Below are positions 16,913 to 24,538 of a DNA stretch of 64,000 bases, in pieces; the first letter of the stretch is position 1, and every line of letters begins with the position of its first letter. This DNA comes from Pseudomonas sp. UBA1879 (GTDB taxonomy: Bacteria > Pseudomonadota > Gammaproteobacteria > Pseudomonadales > Pseudomonadaceae): NCBI RefSeq assembly GCF_002338065.1, contig NZ_DDHJ01000013.1:208374-272373 (forward strand). Direction: 5' to 3'. A model generated the notes under the pieces. That model was not told the origin of the DNA. It worked only from the letters and a program-made list of their open reading frames with translations, and ran no database searches. The translations under genes were made by a program, and so were the position numbers.

Positions 16913-18283
16913 ATGCAGCTTTCTTCGCTCACTGCGGTTTCCCCTGTAGACGGCCGCTACGCCGGCAAAACCCAGGCCCTGCGCCCTATTTTCAGCGAAT
17001 ACGGCCTGATCCGTTTCCGCGCCCTCGTCGAGGTTCGCTGGCTTCAGCGCCTGGCGGCACACTCGCAAATCCCTGAAGTCCCGGCATTTTCCGCCGAAGC
17101 CAACGCTATCCTCGATGCATTGGCCGATGACTTCGCTCTTGAACACGCCGAGCGCGTTAAAGAGATCGAGCGCACCACCAACCACGACGTGAAGGCCATC
17201 GAATACCTGCTCAAGGAGCAGGCGGCCAAACTGCCGGAACTGGCTAAAGTCAGCGAATTCATTCACTTCGCCTGCACCAGCGAGGACATCAACAACCTGT
17301 CCCACGCGCTGATGCTGCGCGAAGGCCGCGACACCGTGCTGCTGCCGCTGATGCGTCAGATCGCCGACGCGATCCGCGAGCTGGCGATCCGTTTTGCCGC
17401 CGTGCCGATGCTGTCGCGCACCCACGGCCAGCCTGCCTCGCCGACCACCCTCGGCAAAGAGCTGGCGAACGTCGTCTACCGCCTGGAGCGCCAGATCGCT
17501 CAAGTCGCCGCCGTTCCGCTGCTGGGGAAAATCAACGGCGCCGTCGGCAACTACAACGCTCACCTGTCGGCCTACCCGGACATCGACTGGGAAGCCAACG
17601 CCCGCGCGTTCATCGAAGACGAACTGGGTCTGGGCTTCAACCCCTACACCACGCAGATCGAACCGCATGACTACATCGCCGAGCTGTTCGACGCCATTGC
17701 GCGCTACAACACGATCCTGATCGACTTCGACCGCGACATCTGGGGCTATATCTCCCTGGGTTACTTCAAGCAGAAGACCGTCGCCGGCGAAATCGGCTCA
17801 TCGACCATGCCGCACAAGGTCAACCCGATCGACTTCGAAAACTCAGAAGGCAACCTGGGCATCGCCAACGCGCTGTTCCAGCACCTGGCGAGCAAGCTGC
17901 CGATTTCCCGCTGGCAGCGCGACCTGACCGACTCCACCGTGCTGCGCAACCTCGGCGTGGGCTTTGCCCACAGCGTGATCGCCTACGAAGCCAGCCTCAA
18001 GGGCATCGGCAAGCTGGAACTGAACGAGCAGAAGATCGCAGCCGATCTGGATGCGTGCTGGGAAGTACTGGCCGAGCCGATTCAGACCGTAATGCGCCGC
18101 TACGACATCGAGAACCCTTACGAAAAACTGAAAGAGCTGACCCGCGGCAAGGGCATCAGCCCGGAAGCATTACAGACTTTCATCGATGGCCTGGAGATGC
18201 CTGCCGACGCCAAGGCCGAGCTGAAAAAGCTCACCCCGGCGAATTACATCGGCAATGCCGTGGCACAAGCCCAGCGCATCTGA
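16913..18283 (+). CDS. purB: Adenylosuccinate lyase
   Basis: Catalyses two fumarate-releasing steps of purine synthesis (SAICAR to AICAR, adenylosuccinate to AMP). 456 residues from MQLSSLTAVSPVDGRYAGKT. The family signature GSSTMPHKVNPIDFENSEGN is present, as are the catalytic regions TTNHDVKAIEY, CTSEDINN and RTHGQPASPTT. An open extension of 15 codons before the ATG has no support. It is followed by a clear terminator. Confidence 0.98.
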   Translation: MQLSSLTAVSPVDGRYAGKTQALRPIFSEYGLIRFRALVEVRWLQRLAAHSQIPEVPAFSAEANAILDALADDFALEHAERVKEIERTTNHDVKAIEYLLKEQAAKLPELAKVSEFIHFACTSEDINNLSHALMLREGRDTVLLPLMRQIADAIRELAIRFAAVPMLSRTHGQPASPTTLGKELANVVYRLERQIAQVAAVPLLGKINGAVGNYNAHLSAYPDIDWEANARAFIEDELGLGFNPYTTQIEPHDYIAELFDAIARYNTILIDFDRDIWGYISLGYFKQKTVAGEIGSSTMPHKVNPIDFENSEGNLGIANALFQHLASKLPISRWQRDLTDSTVLRNLGVGFAHSVIAYEASLKGIGKLELNEQKIAADLDACWEVLAEPIQTVMRRYDIENPYEKLKELTRGKGISPEALQTFIDGLEMPADAKAELKKLTPANYIGNAVAQAQRI

Positions 18284-18303
18284 CCCGACCGCCTACGCTC
18301 TGA

Positions 18304-18328
18304 ACGCCCGGCCGAGCCGGGCGTTTTT
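18304..18328 (+). terminator. purB terminator
   Basis: ACGCCCGGC / GCCGGGCGT stem with a 3-nt loop and a TTTTT tail. Confidence 0.92.
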
Positions 18329-18367
18329 ATTCCAGTCTGGAAAACACGTTTTTTCAATAGGTTACAC

Positions 18368-19534
18368 ATGAATCCTGATATTCCTGTTCAGCTGCTCGGT
18401 GGCATCACTGCGCGCGAGTTTCTGCGCGATTACTGGCAGAAAAAACCCCTGCTGATCCGCCAAGCGATCCCGGACTTCGAAAGCCCGATCGACCCGGACG
18501 AACTGGCTGGCCTGGCGCTTGAAGAAGAAATCGAATCGCGCCTGATCATTGAGAATGGCGTGCGCCCGTGGGAATTGCGTCGAGGCCCGTTCGCCGAAGA
18601 CGAGTTCAGCAAGCTGCCAGAAACAGAGTGGACGTTGCTGGTTCAAGCAGTCGACCAGTTCGTGCCAGAAGTCGGCGAACTGCTGGACAACTTCCGCTTT
18701 CTGCCCAGCTGGCGCATCGATGACGTGATGATCAGCTATGCAGCGCCGGGTGGCAGCGTCGGTCCGCACTTCGATAACTACGACGTTTTCCTGCTACAAG
18801 GCCACGGTAAGCGCCACTGGAAGATCGGCCAGATGTGCGATACCGACAGTCCACTGTTGGAGCATGCCGACTTGCGCATTCTCGCCGACTTCCAGGGCAC
18901 CGATGAATGGACGCTGGAACCGGGCGACATGCTGTACCTGCCACCGCGTCTGGCTCATTGGGGAGTTGCCGTCGACGATTGCCTGACCTATTCCGTCGGA
19001 TTCCGCGCCCCGAGCGCGGCCGAAGTGTTGACCCACTTCACCGACTTCCTCAGCCAGTTCATGTCCGACGAAGAACGCTACACCGATGCCGACGCCCAGC
19101 CGGTCAGCGATCCGCACCAGATCCAGCGCGACGCCCTGGATCGCTTGAAAGCGCTGCTCGCCGAACACATGAGTGACGAACGCCTGCTGCTGACCTGGTT
19201 CGGGCAGTTCATGACCGAGCCGCGTTACCCGGAGCTGGTGGTCGGTCCCGAGCTTGATGACGCCGAGCTGCTCGACAGCCTGGAACAGGGCGCGATCCTG
19301 ATTCGCAACCCGAGCGCGCGCCTGGCTTGGTCTGAAGTCGATGAAGACCTGCTGTTGTTTGCCAGTGGCCAGAGCCGACTGCTGCCCGGTCGTCTGCGCG
19401 AGCTGTTGAAACTGGTCTGCTCAGCCGATGCACTGCATATCGACAATCTGGGTCACTGGCTGGCAGACGACGATGGTCGTCACCTGCTGTGTGAGCTGGT
19501 CAAACAAGGAAGTCTGGGGTTTGCTGATGAATAA
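18368..19534 (+). CDS. roxA: Ribosomal protein L16 arginine hydroxylase RoxA (YcfD-type JmjC cupin)
   Basis: 2-oxoglutarate/Fe(II) oxygenase. 388 residues: JmjC barrel with the iron-binding HFD in GPHFDNYDVFLLQ, the distal His in LAHWG and the oxoglutarate-binding Lys in KRHWKIG; then the dimerisation and winged-helix C-terminal part typical of YcfD. In E. coli this enzyme hydroxylates an Arg of L16. The stop overlaps the next gene by 8 nt. Confidence 0.9.
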   Translation: MNPDIPVQLLGGITAREFLRDYWQKKPLLIRQAIPDFESPIDPDELAGLALEEEIESRLIIENGVRPWELRRGPFAEDEFSKLPETEWTLLVQAVDQFVPEVGELLDNFRFLPSWRIDDVMISYAAPGGSVGPHFDNYDVFLLQGHGKRHWKIGQMCDTDSPLLEHADLRILADFQGTDEWTLEPGDMLYLPPRLAHWGVAVDDCLTYSVGFRAPSAAEVLTHFTDFLSQFMSDEERYTDADAQPVSDPHQIQRDALDRLKALLAEHMSDERLLLTWFGQFMTEPRYPELVVGPELDDAELLDSLEQGAILIRNPSARLAWSEVDEDLLLFASGQSRLLPGRLRELLKLVCSADALHIDNLGHWLADDDGRHLLCELVKQGSLGFADE

Positions 19535-19952
19535 GATCCACGTACGGGTAGCCGACTGGCAGAAAGACAACGCCGATATACGGCGTATTCGTGACGCTGT
19601 GTTCGTCGCCGAGCAATCGGTACCGCCCGAACTGGAATGGGACGCCGAAGATGCTGGCGCCCTGCACTTCCTGGCAATGGAGGGCGAGTATCCAATCGGT
19701 ACCGCACGCCTGCTGCCAGACGGCGAAATCGGCCGGCTGTCAGTGCTCAAGGACTGGCGCGGTCTCAATGTCGGTGACGCACTGCTCCACTTCGTGATTG
19801 CCGAAGCCGAAAAGCGCGACCTCAACGTGCAGAAACTCAGCGCGCAGGTTTACGCGACGGCATTCTATGAGCGTTTTGGCTTCACCGTGGTCAGCGATGA
19901 GTTCCTCGAAGCCGGTTTGCCCCACGTTGATATGGTGCGCAGCTCGCACTGA
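19527..19952 (+). CDS. GNAT-family N-acetyltransferase
   Basis: 141 residues (MNKIHVRVADWQKDNADIRRIRDAVFVAEQSVP) with the GNAT core: GTARLLPDGEIGRLSVLKDWRGLNVGDALL gives the acetyl-CoA-binding beta4-alpha3 region in a degenerate form, and ATAFYERFGFTVVSDEF is the classic C-terminal GNAT end. It resembles the ElaA/YjcF-type group. It overlaps the end of roxA, so it is probably co-translated with it. Substrate unknown. Confidence 0.85.
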   Translation: MNKIHVRVADWQKDNADIRRIRDAVFVAEQSVPPELEWDAEDAGALHFLAMEGEYPIGTARLLPDGEIGRLSVLKDWRGLNVGDALLHFVIAEAEKRDLNVQKLSAQVYATAFYERFGFTVVSDEFLEAGLPHVDMVRSSH

Positions 19953-20122
19953 TCACATTCTGCTTGCGCGCACTCAGCGCCCCGCCGCCTTCGCGTCAGC
20001 TGACTATGCTGAAACGAGGACGCCGGGGCGTTCTGCTGTCTGCGATTCAATTTGCCCGTGTGCAGGCCGACAAACTGGCACACTCAACGCTTTGATTCGC
20101 CCCCTTCGCGGAGATCACACCG

Positions 20123-20911
20123 ATGTCGTTACGCACCCAGCTCGCTTCAGTGCTGTTGGCTTGCAGCTTCACGGCCGTTGCCGCCACCGAAGTCATCCCC
20201 CTGAATTACCGGACCAGCGACGACCTGATGCCCACCGTCAAATCGTTTTTGGGCGATGAAGGCACTGTGAATGCCTACGGCAATAAGCTGATCGTCAACG
20301 CCGAACCCGGCAAGATCAGCGAGCTGCGCGAGGTGCTGTCGCAGCTCGATACCGCGCCCAAGCGCCTGATGATCAGCGTCGACACCAGTGACAACACAGT
20401 ACAGAACGATCAGGGCTATTCAGTGAACGGCACCGTACGCTCACAAAACGGCCGTGTTAGCGCCGACGGCAAGACCCGCATCATCAATTACGGCACGGCG
20501 AGTCGTGATGGCGGCGTGCAGCAGGTGCAGGCCAACGAAGGCACGCCCGCGCTGATCCAGGTGGGCCAGAGCGTCCCGATCACCAATGTACAGACCGACT
20601 CTTACGGCTACGCGCAAACCAACACGCAATATCGCAATGTCACCCGCGGGTTTTACGTGACCGCTTCGATCACGGGTGACATCGTTCACCTGAGCATCAG
20701 TACCAACAACGATCGCATGAGCCAGCAGCAGGCCGACGCCATCAAAGTCCAGAGCACCGATACGCAAGTCAGCGGGCGATTGGGCGAGTGGATCACCTTG
20801 GCTGGAGTCAGCGACCAATCCCGCGCAGACGAACAGGGCGTCACCCGCCGCTACTCGACCCAAGGCCGCGACGACATGACGCTGCGCGTCAAAGTCGACA
20901 GCCTGGATTGA
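20123..20911 (+). CDS. Small secreted protein with secretin-type domains
   Basis: 262 residues. A Sec signal peptide (MSLRTQLASVLLACSFTAVAA) is followed by an N-domain (EVIPLNYRTSDDLMPTVKSFLG...LIVNAEPGKISELREVLSQLD) of the kind found at the start of GspD/PilQ secretins, then a fragment resembling the secretin beta-region (IQVGQSVPITN; RNVTRGFYVTASITGDIVHLSIS). It is far too short to form a secretin channel and no secretion genes are nearby. Function unknown; it may be a periplasmic or outer-membrane accessory protein. Confidence 0.75.
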   Translation: MSLRTQLASVLLACSFTAVAATEVIPLNYRTSDDLMPTVKSFLGDEGTVNAYGNKLIVNAEPGKISELREVLSQLDTAPKRLMISVDTSDNTVQNDQGYSVNGTVRSQNGRVSADGKTRIINYGTASRDGGVQQVQANEGTPALIQVGQSVPITNVQTDSYGYAQTNTQYRNVTRGFYVTASITGDIVHLSISTNNDRMSQQQADAIKVQSTDTQVSGRLGEWITLAGVSDQSRADEQGVTRRYSTQGRDDMTLRVKVDSLD

Positions 20912-20997
20912 TCCTGACGAAACCATTCACCCTGCCGGAAATGAGCTTGTTCGGAAGAGTGCCCATCACACACTTGGATGTGTCTGACGCACCACAA

Positions 20998-21022
20998 TCG
21001 CAAGCAAGCTCGCTCCTACAGA
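20998..21022. repeat. Single REP unit
   Basis: TCGCAAGCAAGCTCGCTCCTACAG, one arm of the REP family seen elsewhere, with no opposing partner nearby. Confidence 0.7.
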
Positions 21023-21109
21023 TCTTCTGCTCGCTGACGTTGACGCTTTCAGGCTCTTCACCAGTGGCAAGCCGCGCTGCTACAGCTGCTTCAAACAGCC
21101 ACCCTACAC

Positions 21110-21141
21110 ATTATGTAGTGCGCTGCTTCGCACTACATAAT
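21110..21141. promoter_or_regulatory. Perfect 13-bp inverted repeat upstream of aceA
   Basis: ATTATGTAGTGCG, a 6-nt loop, then CGCACTACATAAT. No T tract follows it, so it is not an obvious terminator. It shares the TGTAGTG / CACTACA core with the palindrome at 21236-21261 and may be an operator or an RNA structure. Confidence 0.6.
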
Positions 21142-21235
21142 TCCTCCTGCCCGTGACCGCCCAGTCCCAGAAGGGCTGGCAGGTATCAGCACCCTTAAGC
21201 CCAAACCTGACCCATGAGTCGCATTAGACGAATCG

Positions 21236-21261
21236 TGTAGTGAGATAAAAATATCACTACA
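21236..21261. promoter_or_regulatory. Second TGTAGTGA / TCACTACA palindrome
   Basis: Perfect 8-bp arms around a 10-nt AT-rich centre (GATAAAAATA). The core matches the palindrome about 120 bp upstream. Confidence 0.5.
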
Positions 21262-21273
21262 AAACGTTTGACG

Positions 21274-21303
21274 ACGAAAAAAAGCCGAGGCATGATGGCC
21301 TCG
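21274..21303 (-). terminator. Candidate minus-strand terminator upstream of aceA
   Basis: On the minus strand, CGAGGC-CATCAT-GCCTCG is followed by GGCTTTTTTTCG, a good intrinsic terminator shape. No minus-strand gene lies upstream of it, so it may end a small RNA or an antisense transcript from the aceA leader. Confidence 0.45.
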
Positions 21304-21560
21304 TTCCCGTAAAAAGGAGGTTTTGCAGAAAGCCTCAAGATCGCGCTCGAACCCAACCAGATCGAGCCGTTTCGCGTCTTTTAAGCCCAAAAGGCCGTTT
21401 CATCGCTTCACTACCGTGAATGCGAACAGATACCCCGATTGCAACGCATGCTTTCCGATTTCGTGAGCACCCAAAAGTGCGCCCTGAAGAAACCTCAGGC
21501 GCTTACCAAACAACACGCTTTACCTCTAGACCCACAAGACCAAGCGACGAGGTTTACCCC

Positions 21561-22886
21561 ATGGCACTGACACGCGAACAACACATTGCAGCCATCGAAA
21601 AAGACTGGGCCGAGAACCCACGCTGGAAAGGCGTGACCCGCACCTATTCTGCTGCTGACGTCGTCCGCCTGCGTGGTTCGATCCAGCCAGAACATACGTT
21701 TGCCAAACTGGGCGCTGAAAAACTCTGGAACCTGGTGACCCAAGGCGCGAAACCGTCCTTCCGTCCCGATAAAGACTTCGTCAACTGCATGGGTGCCCTG
21801 ACCGGCGGCCAGGCCGTGCAGCAAGTGAAAGCAGGCATTCAAGCGATCTACCTGTCCGGCTGGCAAGTGGCGGCGGACAACAACTCGGCCGAGTCGATGT
21901 ACCCCGACCAGTCGCTGTACCCGGTCGATTCGGTTCCCACCGTGGTCAAGCGCATCAACAATGCGTTCCGCCGCGCCGACCAGATCCAGTGGAAAGCCGG
22001 CAAGAACCCGGGCGACGAGGGCTACATCGACTATTTCGCACCCATCGTGGCTGACGCCGAAGCAGGCTTCGGCGGCGTTCTGAACGCTTACGAACTGATG
22101 AAAAGCATGATCGAAGCAGGCGCTGCCGGCGTTCACTTCGAAGACCAACTGGCGTCGGTGAAAAAATGCGGCCACATGGGCGGCAAGGTCTTGGTACCCA
22201 CCCAGGAAGCCGTGCAGAAGCTGGTGGCTGCGCGCCTGGCGGCTGACGTCGCGGGTGTGCCGACCATCATTCTGGCGCGTACCGACGCCAACGCTGCAGA
22301 CCTGCTGACCTCGGACTGCGACCCCTATGACAGACCCTTCGTAACGGGCACCCGCACGCCTGAAGGCTTTTACAAAGTGCGCGCCGGCCTGGACCAGGCC
22401 ATTGCTCGTGGCCTGGCGTACGCGCCGTATGCCGATCTCATCTGGTGCGAGACCGCCAAGCCGGATCTGGACGAGGCGCGTCGCTTCGCTGAAGCGATCA
22501 AGAAGGAATACCCGGACCAGCTGCTGTCCTACAACTGCTCGCCATCGTTCAACTGGAAGAAGAACCTGGATGACGCCACGATCGCCAAATTCCAGCGCGA
22601 GCTGTCCGCAATGGGTTACAAGCACCAGTTCATCACCCTGGCGGGCATCCACAACATGTGGCACAGCATGTTCAACCTGGCCCACGACTACGCCCGTAAC
22701 GACATGACCGCCTACGTGAAGCTGCAAGAGCAGGAATTCGCTGACGCCGCCAAGGGCTACACCTTCGTGGCGCACCAGCAAGAAGTGGGCACCGGTTACT
22801 TCGACGACATGACCACCGTGATTCAAGGTGGCCAGTCTTCAGTCACCGCACTGACCGGCTCCACCGAGGAAGAGCAATTCCACTGA
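21561..22886 (+). CDS. aceA: Isocitrate lyase
   Basis: Splits isocitrate into succinate and glyoxylate, the first step of the glyoxylate shunt. 441 residues from MALTREQHIAAIEKDW, preceded by a GAGG site; the catalytic motif KKCGHMGGKVL is intact, and the AEAGFGG, CETAKPDL and NCSPSFNWKKN segments fit the family. An open extension of 47 codons upstream is not family sequence. It lies between idh and nuo, and competes with idh for isocitrate. Confidence 0.97.
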   Translation: MALTREQHIAAIEKDWAENPRWKGVTRTYSAADVVRLRGSIQPEHTFAKLGAEKLWNLVTQGAKPSFRPDKDFVNCMGALTGGQAVQQVKAGIQAIYLSGWQVAADNNSAESMYPDQSLYPVDSVPTVVKRINNAFRRADQIQWKAGKNPGDEGYIDYFAPIVADAEAGFGGVLNAYELMKSMIEAGAAGVHFEDQLASVKKCGHMGGKVLVPTQEAVQKLVAARLAADVAGVPTIILARTDANAADLLTSDCDPYDRPFVTGTRTPEGFYKVRAGLDQAIARGLAYAPYADLIWCETAKPDLDEARRFAEAIKKEYPDQLLSYNCSPSFNWKKNLDDATIAKFQRELSAMGYKHQFITLAGIHNMWHSMFNLAHDYARNDMTAYVKLQEQEFADAAKGYTFVAHQQEVGTGYFDDMTTVIQGGQSSVTALTGSTEEEQFH

Positions 22887-22903
22887 GTGACGCCGCTTAA
22901 CGC

Positions 22904-22930
22904 AAAGGCCGCCCACGCGCGGCCTTTGTT
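22904..22930 (+). terminator. aceA terminator
   Basis: AAAGGCCGC / GCGGCCTTT stem with a 6-nt loop, followed by GTT. Confidence 0.85.
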
Positions 22931-23367
22931 ATGTCAGGGCGATTAATGTCCTACTCCGAGACTCGGTTATTTCCGATAGATAAGACGAATCGACTTGGAT
23001 TGATTAATACAGATATCGCTAAAACCGCTTAATCTGATCGAAACTCCATCGCCAACTTGTCACTGTCCGGTGACACTCAGCCAATACAGTTTCAAATGAT
23101 ATTAATTATCATTTGATACGACGCTTTTTCATCCCCGATCACTTAAAACATAATTAATCAAATGAGCTGTAATGCCCGGCGTCAGCGGCCCGAAGCGGAT
23201 GTTCCGTGACGTGGCTCATTAATCCTGTGAATAAATTTGATGTAGAAAATTTACTTGCCCCTGTTTTGCACATAAAATCTCGGGATTGATCGCTCTGCGA
23301 CATATCGTCACTGCCTCTATCTCTTTTCAAGCTCAGAGACCTCTGCTCTCTGTTAAGGATTGCCAGC
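22931..23367. other. AT-rich regulatory region upstream of the nuo operon
   Basis: About 440 bp, clearly more AT-rich than its surroundings, with no ORF of note. It carries an inverted repeat TGTCAC-N6-GTGACA (23058-23075) and a Fur-box-like palindrome (23092-23116), and must contain the nuo promoter(s). The leader ends with TTAAGGATTGCCAGC before the nuoA ATG. Confidence 0.6.
23092..23116. promoter_or_regulatory. Fur-box-like palindrome upstream of nuoA
   Basis: TCAAATGATA-TTAAT-TATCATTTGA, perfect 10-bp arms. The core TGATATTAATTATCA differs at one position from the 7-1-7 Fur consensus TGATAATnATTATCA. It lies about 250 bp before nuoA, so it would act on an upstream promoter. Confidence 0.5.
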
Positions 23368-23781
23368 ATGTCCGAATCGACAGGTTTGATTGCCCACAAC
23401 TGGGGCTTCGCCATCTTCCTTTTGGGCGTCATCGGCCTCTGCGCTTTCATGCTGGGTCTTTCCAGTCTGCTCGGTTCCAAGGCCTGGGGCCGCAGCAAGA
23501 ACGAACCATTCGAATCCGGCATGCTGCCTACAGGTGGCGCCCGCCTGCGGCTCTCCGCAAAATTCTATCTGGTCGCGATGCTCTTCGTGATTTTCGACAT
23601 CGAAGCCCTCTTTCTGTACGCCTGGTCTGTGTCCGTCCGCGAAAGCGGCTGGACCGGCTTCGCCGAAGCTCTCGTTTTCATAGCAATTCTGTTGGCAGGT
23701 CTTGTCTACCTATGGCGGGTAGGGGCGCTCGATTGGGCTCCCGTTGGTCGTCGTAACCGGCAGGCGAAGCTAAAACAATGA
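23368..23781 (+). CDS. nuoA: NADH-quinone oxidoreductase subunit A
   Basis: First gene of the complex I operon; small membrane subunit of the quinone-entry region. 137 residues with three hydrophobic helices and the conserved loop NEPFESGMLP before LRLSAKFYLVAMLFVIFDIEALFLYAW. The following nuoB starts 10 bp after the stop. Confidence 0.97.
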   Translation: MSESTGLIAHNWGFAIFLLGVIGLCAFMLGLSSLLGSKAWGRSKNEPFESGMLPTGGARLRLSAKFYLVAMLFVIFDIEALFLYAWSVSVRESGWTGFAEALVFIAILLAGLVYLWRVGALDWAPVGRRNRQAKLKQ

Positions 23782-23791
23782 GGCTTTGGCA

Positions 23792-24466
23792 ATGCAATAC
23801 AATCTCACCAGGATCGACCCCGATGCTCCTAACGAGCAGTATCCGATTGGCGAACGGGAAACCGTCTCCGATCCGTTAGAAGATCAAGTCCACAAAAACA
23901 TCTTCATGGGCAAGCTCGAGGACGTACTGAGCGGTGCTGTCAACTGGGGTCGTAAAAACTCCCTTTGGCCGTACAACTTCGGTCTGTCCTGCTGCTACGT
24001 GGAGATGACCACCGCCTTCACGGCGCCTCACGATATCGCGCGGTTCGGCGCTGAAGTGATCCGGGCGTCACCGCGCCAGGCCGACTTCATGGTCATCGCC
24101 GGCACCTGCTTCATCAAGATGGCTCCGATCATCCAGCGTCTCTACGAGCAAATGCTCGAACCCAAATGGGTCATTTCCATGGGCTCGTGCGCCAACTCCG
24201 GTGGCATGTATGACATCTATTCCGTTGTGCAGGGCGTGGACAAGTTCCTGCCTGTGGATGTCTACGTGCCCGGCTGCCCGCCCCGCCCAGAGGCATTTCT
24301 GCAAGGCCTGATGCTGTTGCAGGAATCCATTGGTCAGGAGCGTCGTCCGCTGTCCTGGGTCGTCGGCGATCAAGGCGTTTATCGCGCCGAGATGCCGTCG
24401 CAAAAGGAACAGCGCCGCGAACAGCGTATCGCGGTGACCAACCTGCGCAGCCCCGACGAAGTCTGA
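23792..24466 (+). CDS. nuoB: NADH-quinone oxidoreductase subunit B
   Basis: Peripheral-arm subunit that carries cluster N2, the last Fe-S cluster before quinone. 224 residues from the ATG (MQYNLTRIDPDAP). The tandem cysteines LSCCYVEM and the downstream GTCFIKMAP / GSCANSGGMYD / VPGCPPRPEA ligands are all present. Confidence 0.98.
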   Translation: MQYNLTRIDPDAPNEQYPIGERETVSDPLEDQVHKNIFMGKLEDVLSGAVNWGRKNSLWPYNFGLSCCYVEMTTAFTAPHDIARFGAEVIRASPRQADFMVIAGTCFIKMAPIIQRLYEQMLEPKWVISMGSCANSGGMYDIYSVVQGVDKFLPVDVYVPGCPPRPEAFLQGLMLLQESIGQERRPLSWVVGDQGVYRAEMPSQKEQRREQRIAVTNLRSPDEV

Positions 24467-24538
24467 TCCAGCTTTCTTTACAAAAAGAAGCCTGAACCTG
24501 GGTTCATTCTGTACGTTGACCGATAGCGATCGAGACCT

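Larger units (their letters stand above)
20912..21560. other. Palindrome-rich region upstream of aceA
   Basis: About 650 bp without a supported gene. It contains a single REP unit (20998-21022), two related palindromes built on TGTAGTG / CACTACA (21110-21141 and 21236-21261), a hairpin with an adjoining A tract that reads as a terminator on the minus strand (21274-21303), and the aceA leader. Frames that stay open here lack coding features. Confidence 0.6.

Noticed and set aside
21133..21390. 85-residue minus-strand ORF upstream of aceA
   Set aside because: It uses a TTG start, runs through the terminator-like hairpin and has no recognisable domain. A noncoding transcript is the better explanation.
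21420..21560. N-terminal extension of isocitrate lyase by 47 residues
   Set aside because: The extension is not family sequence and has no ribosome site, while MALTREQ has one and matches other isocitrate lyases.
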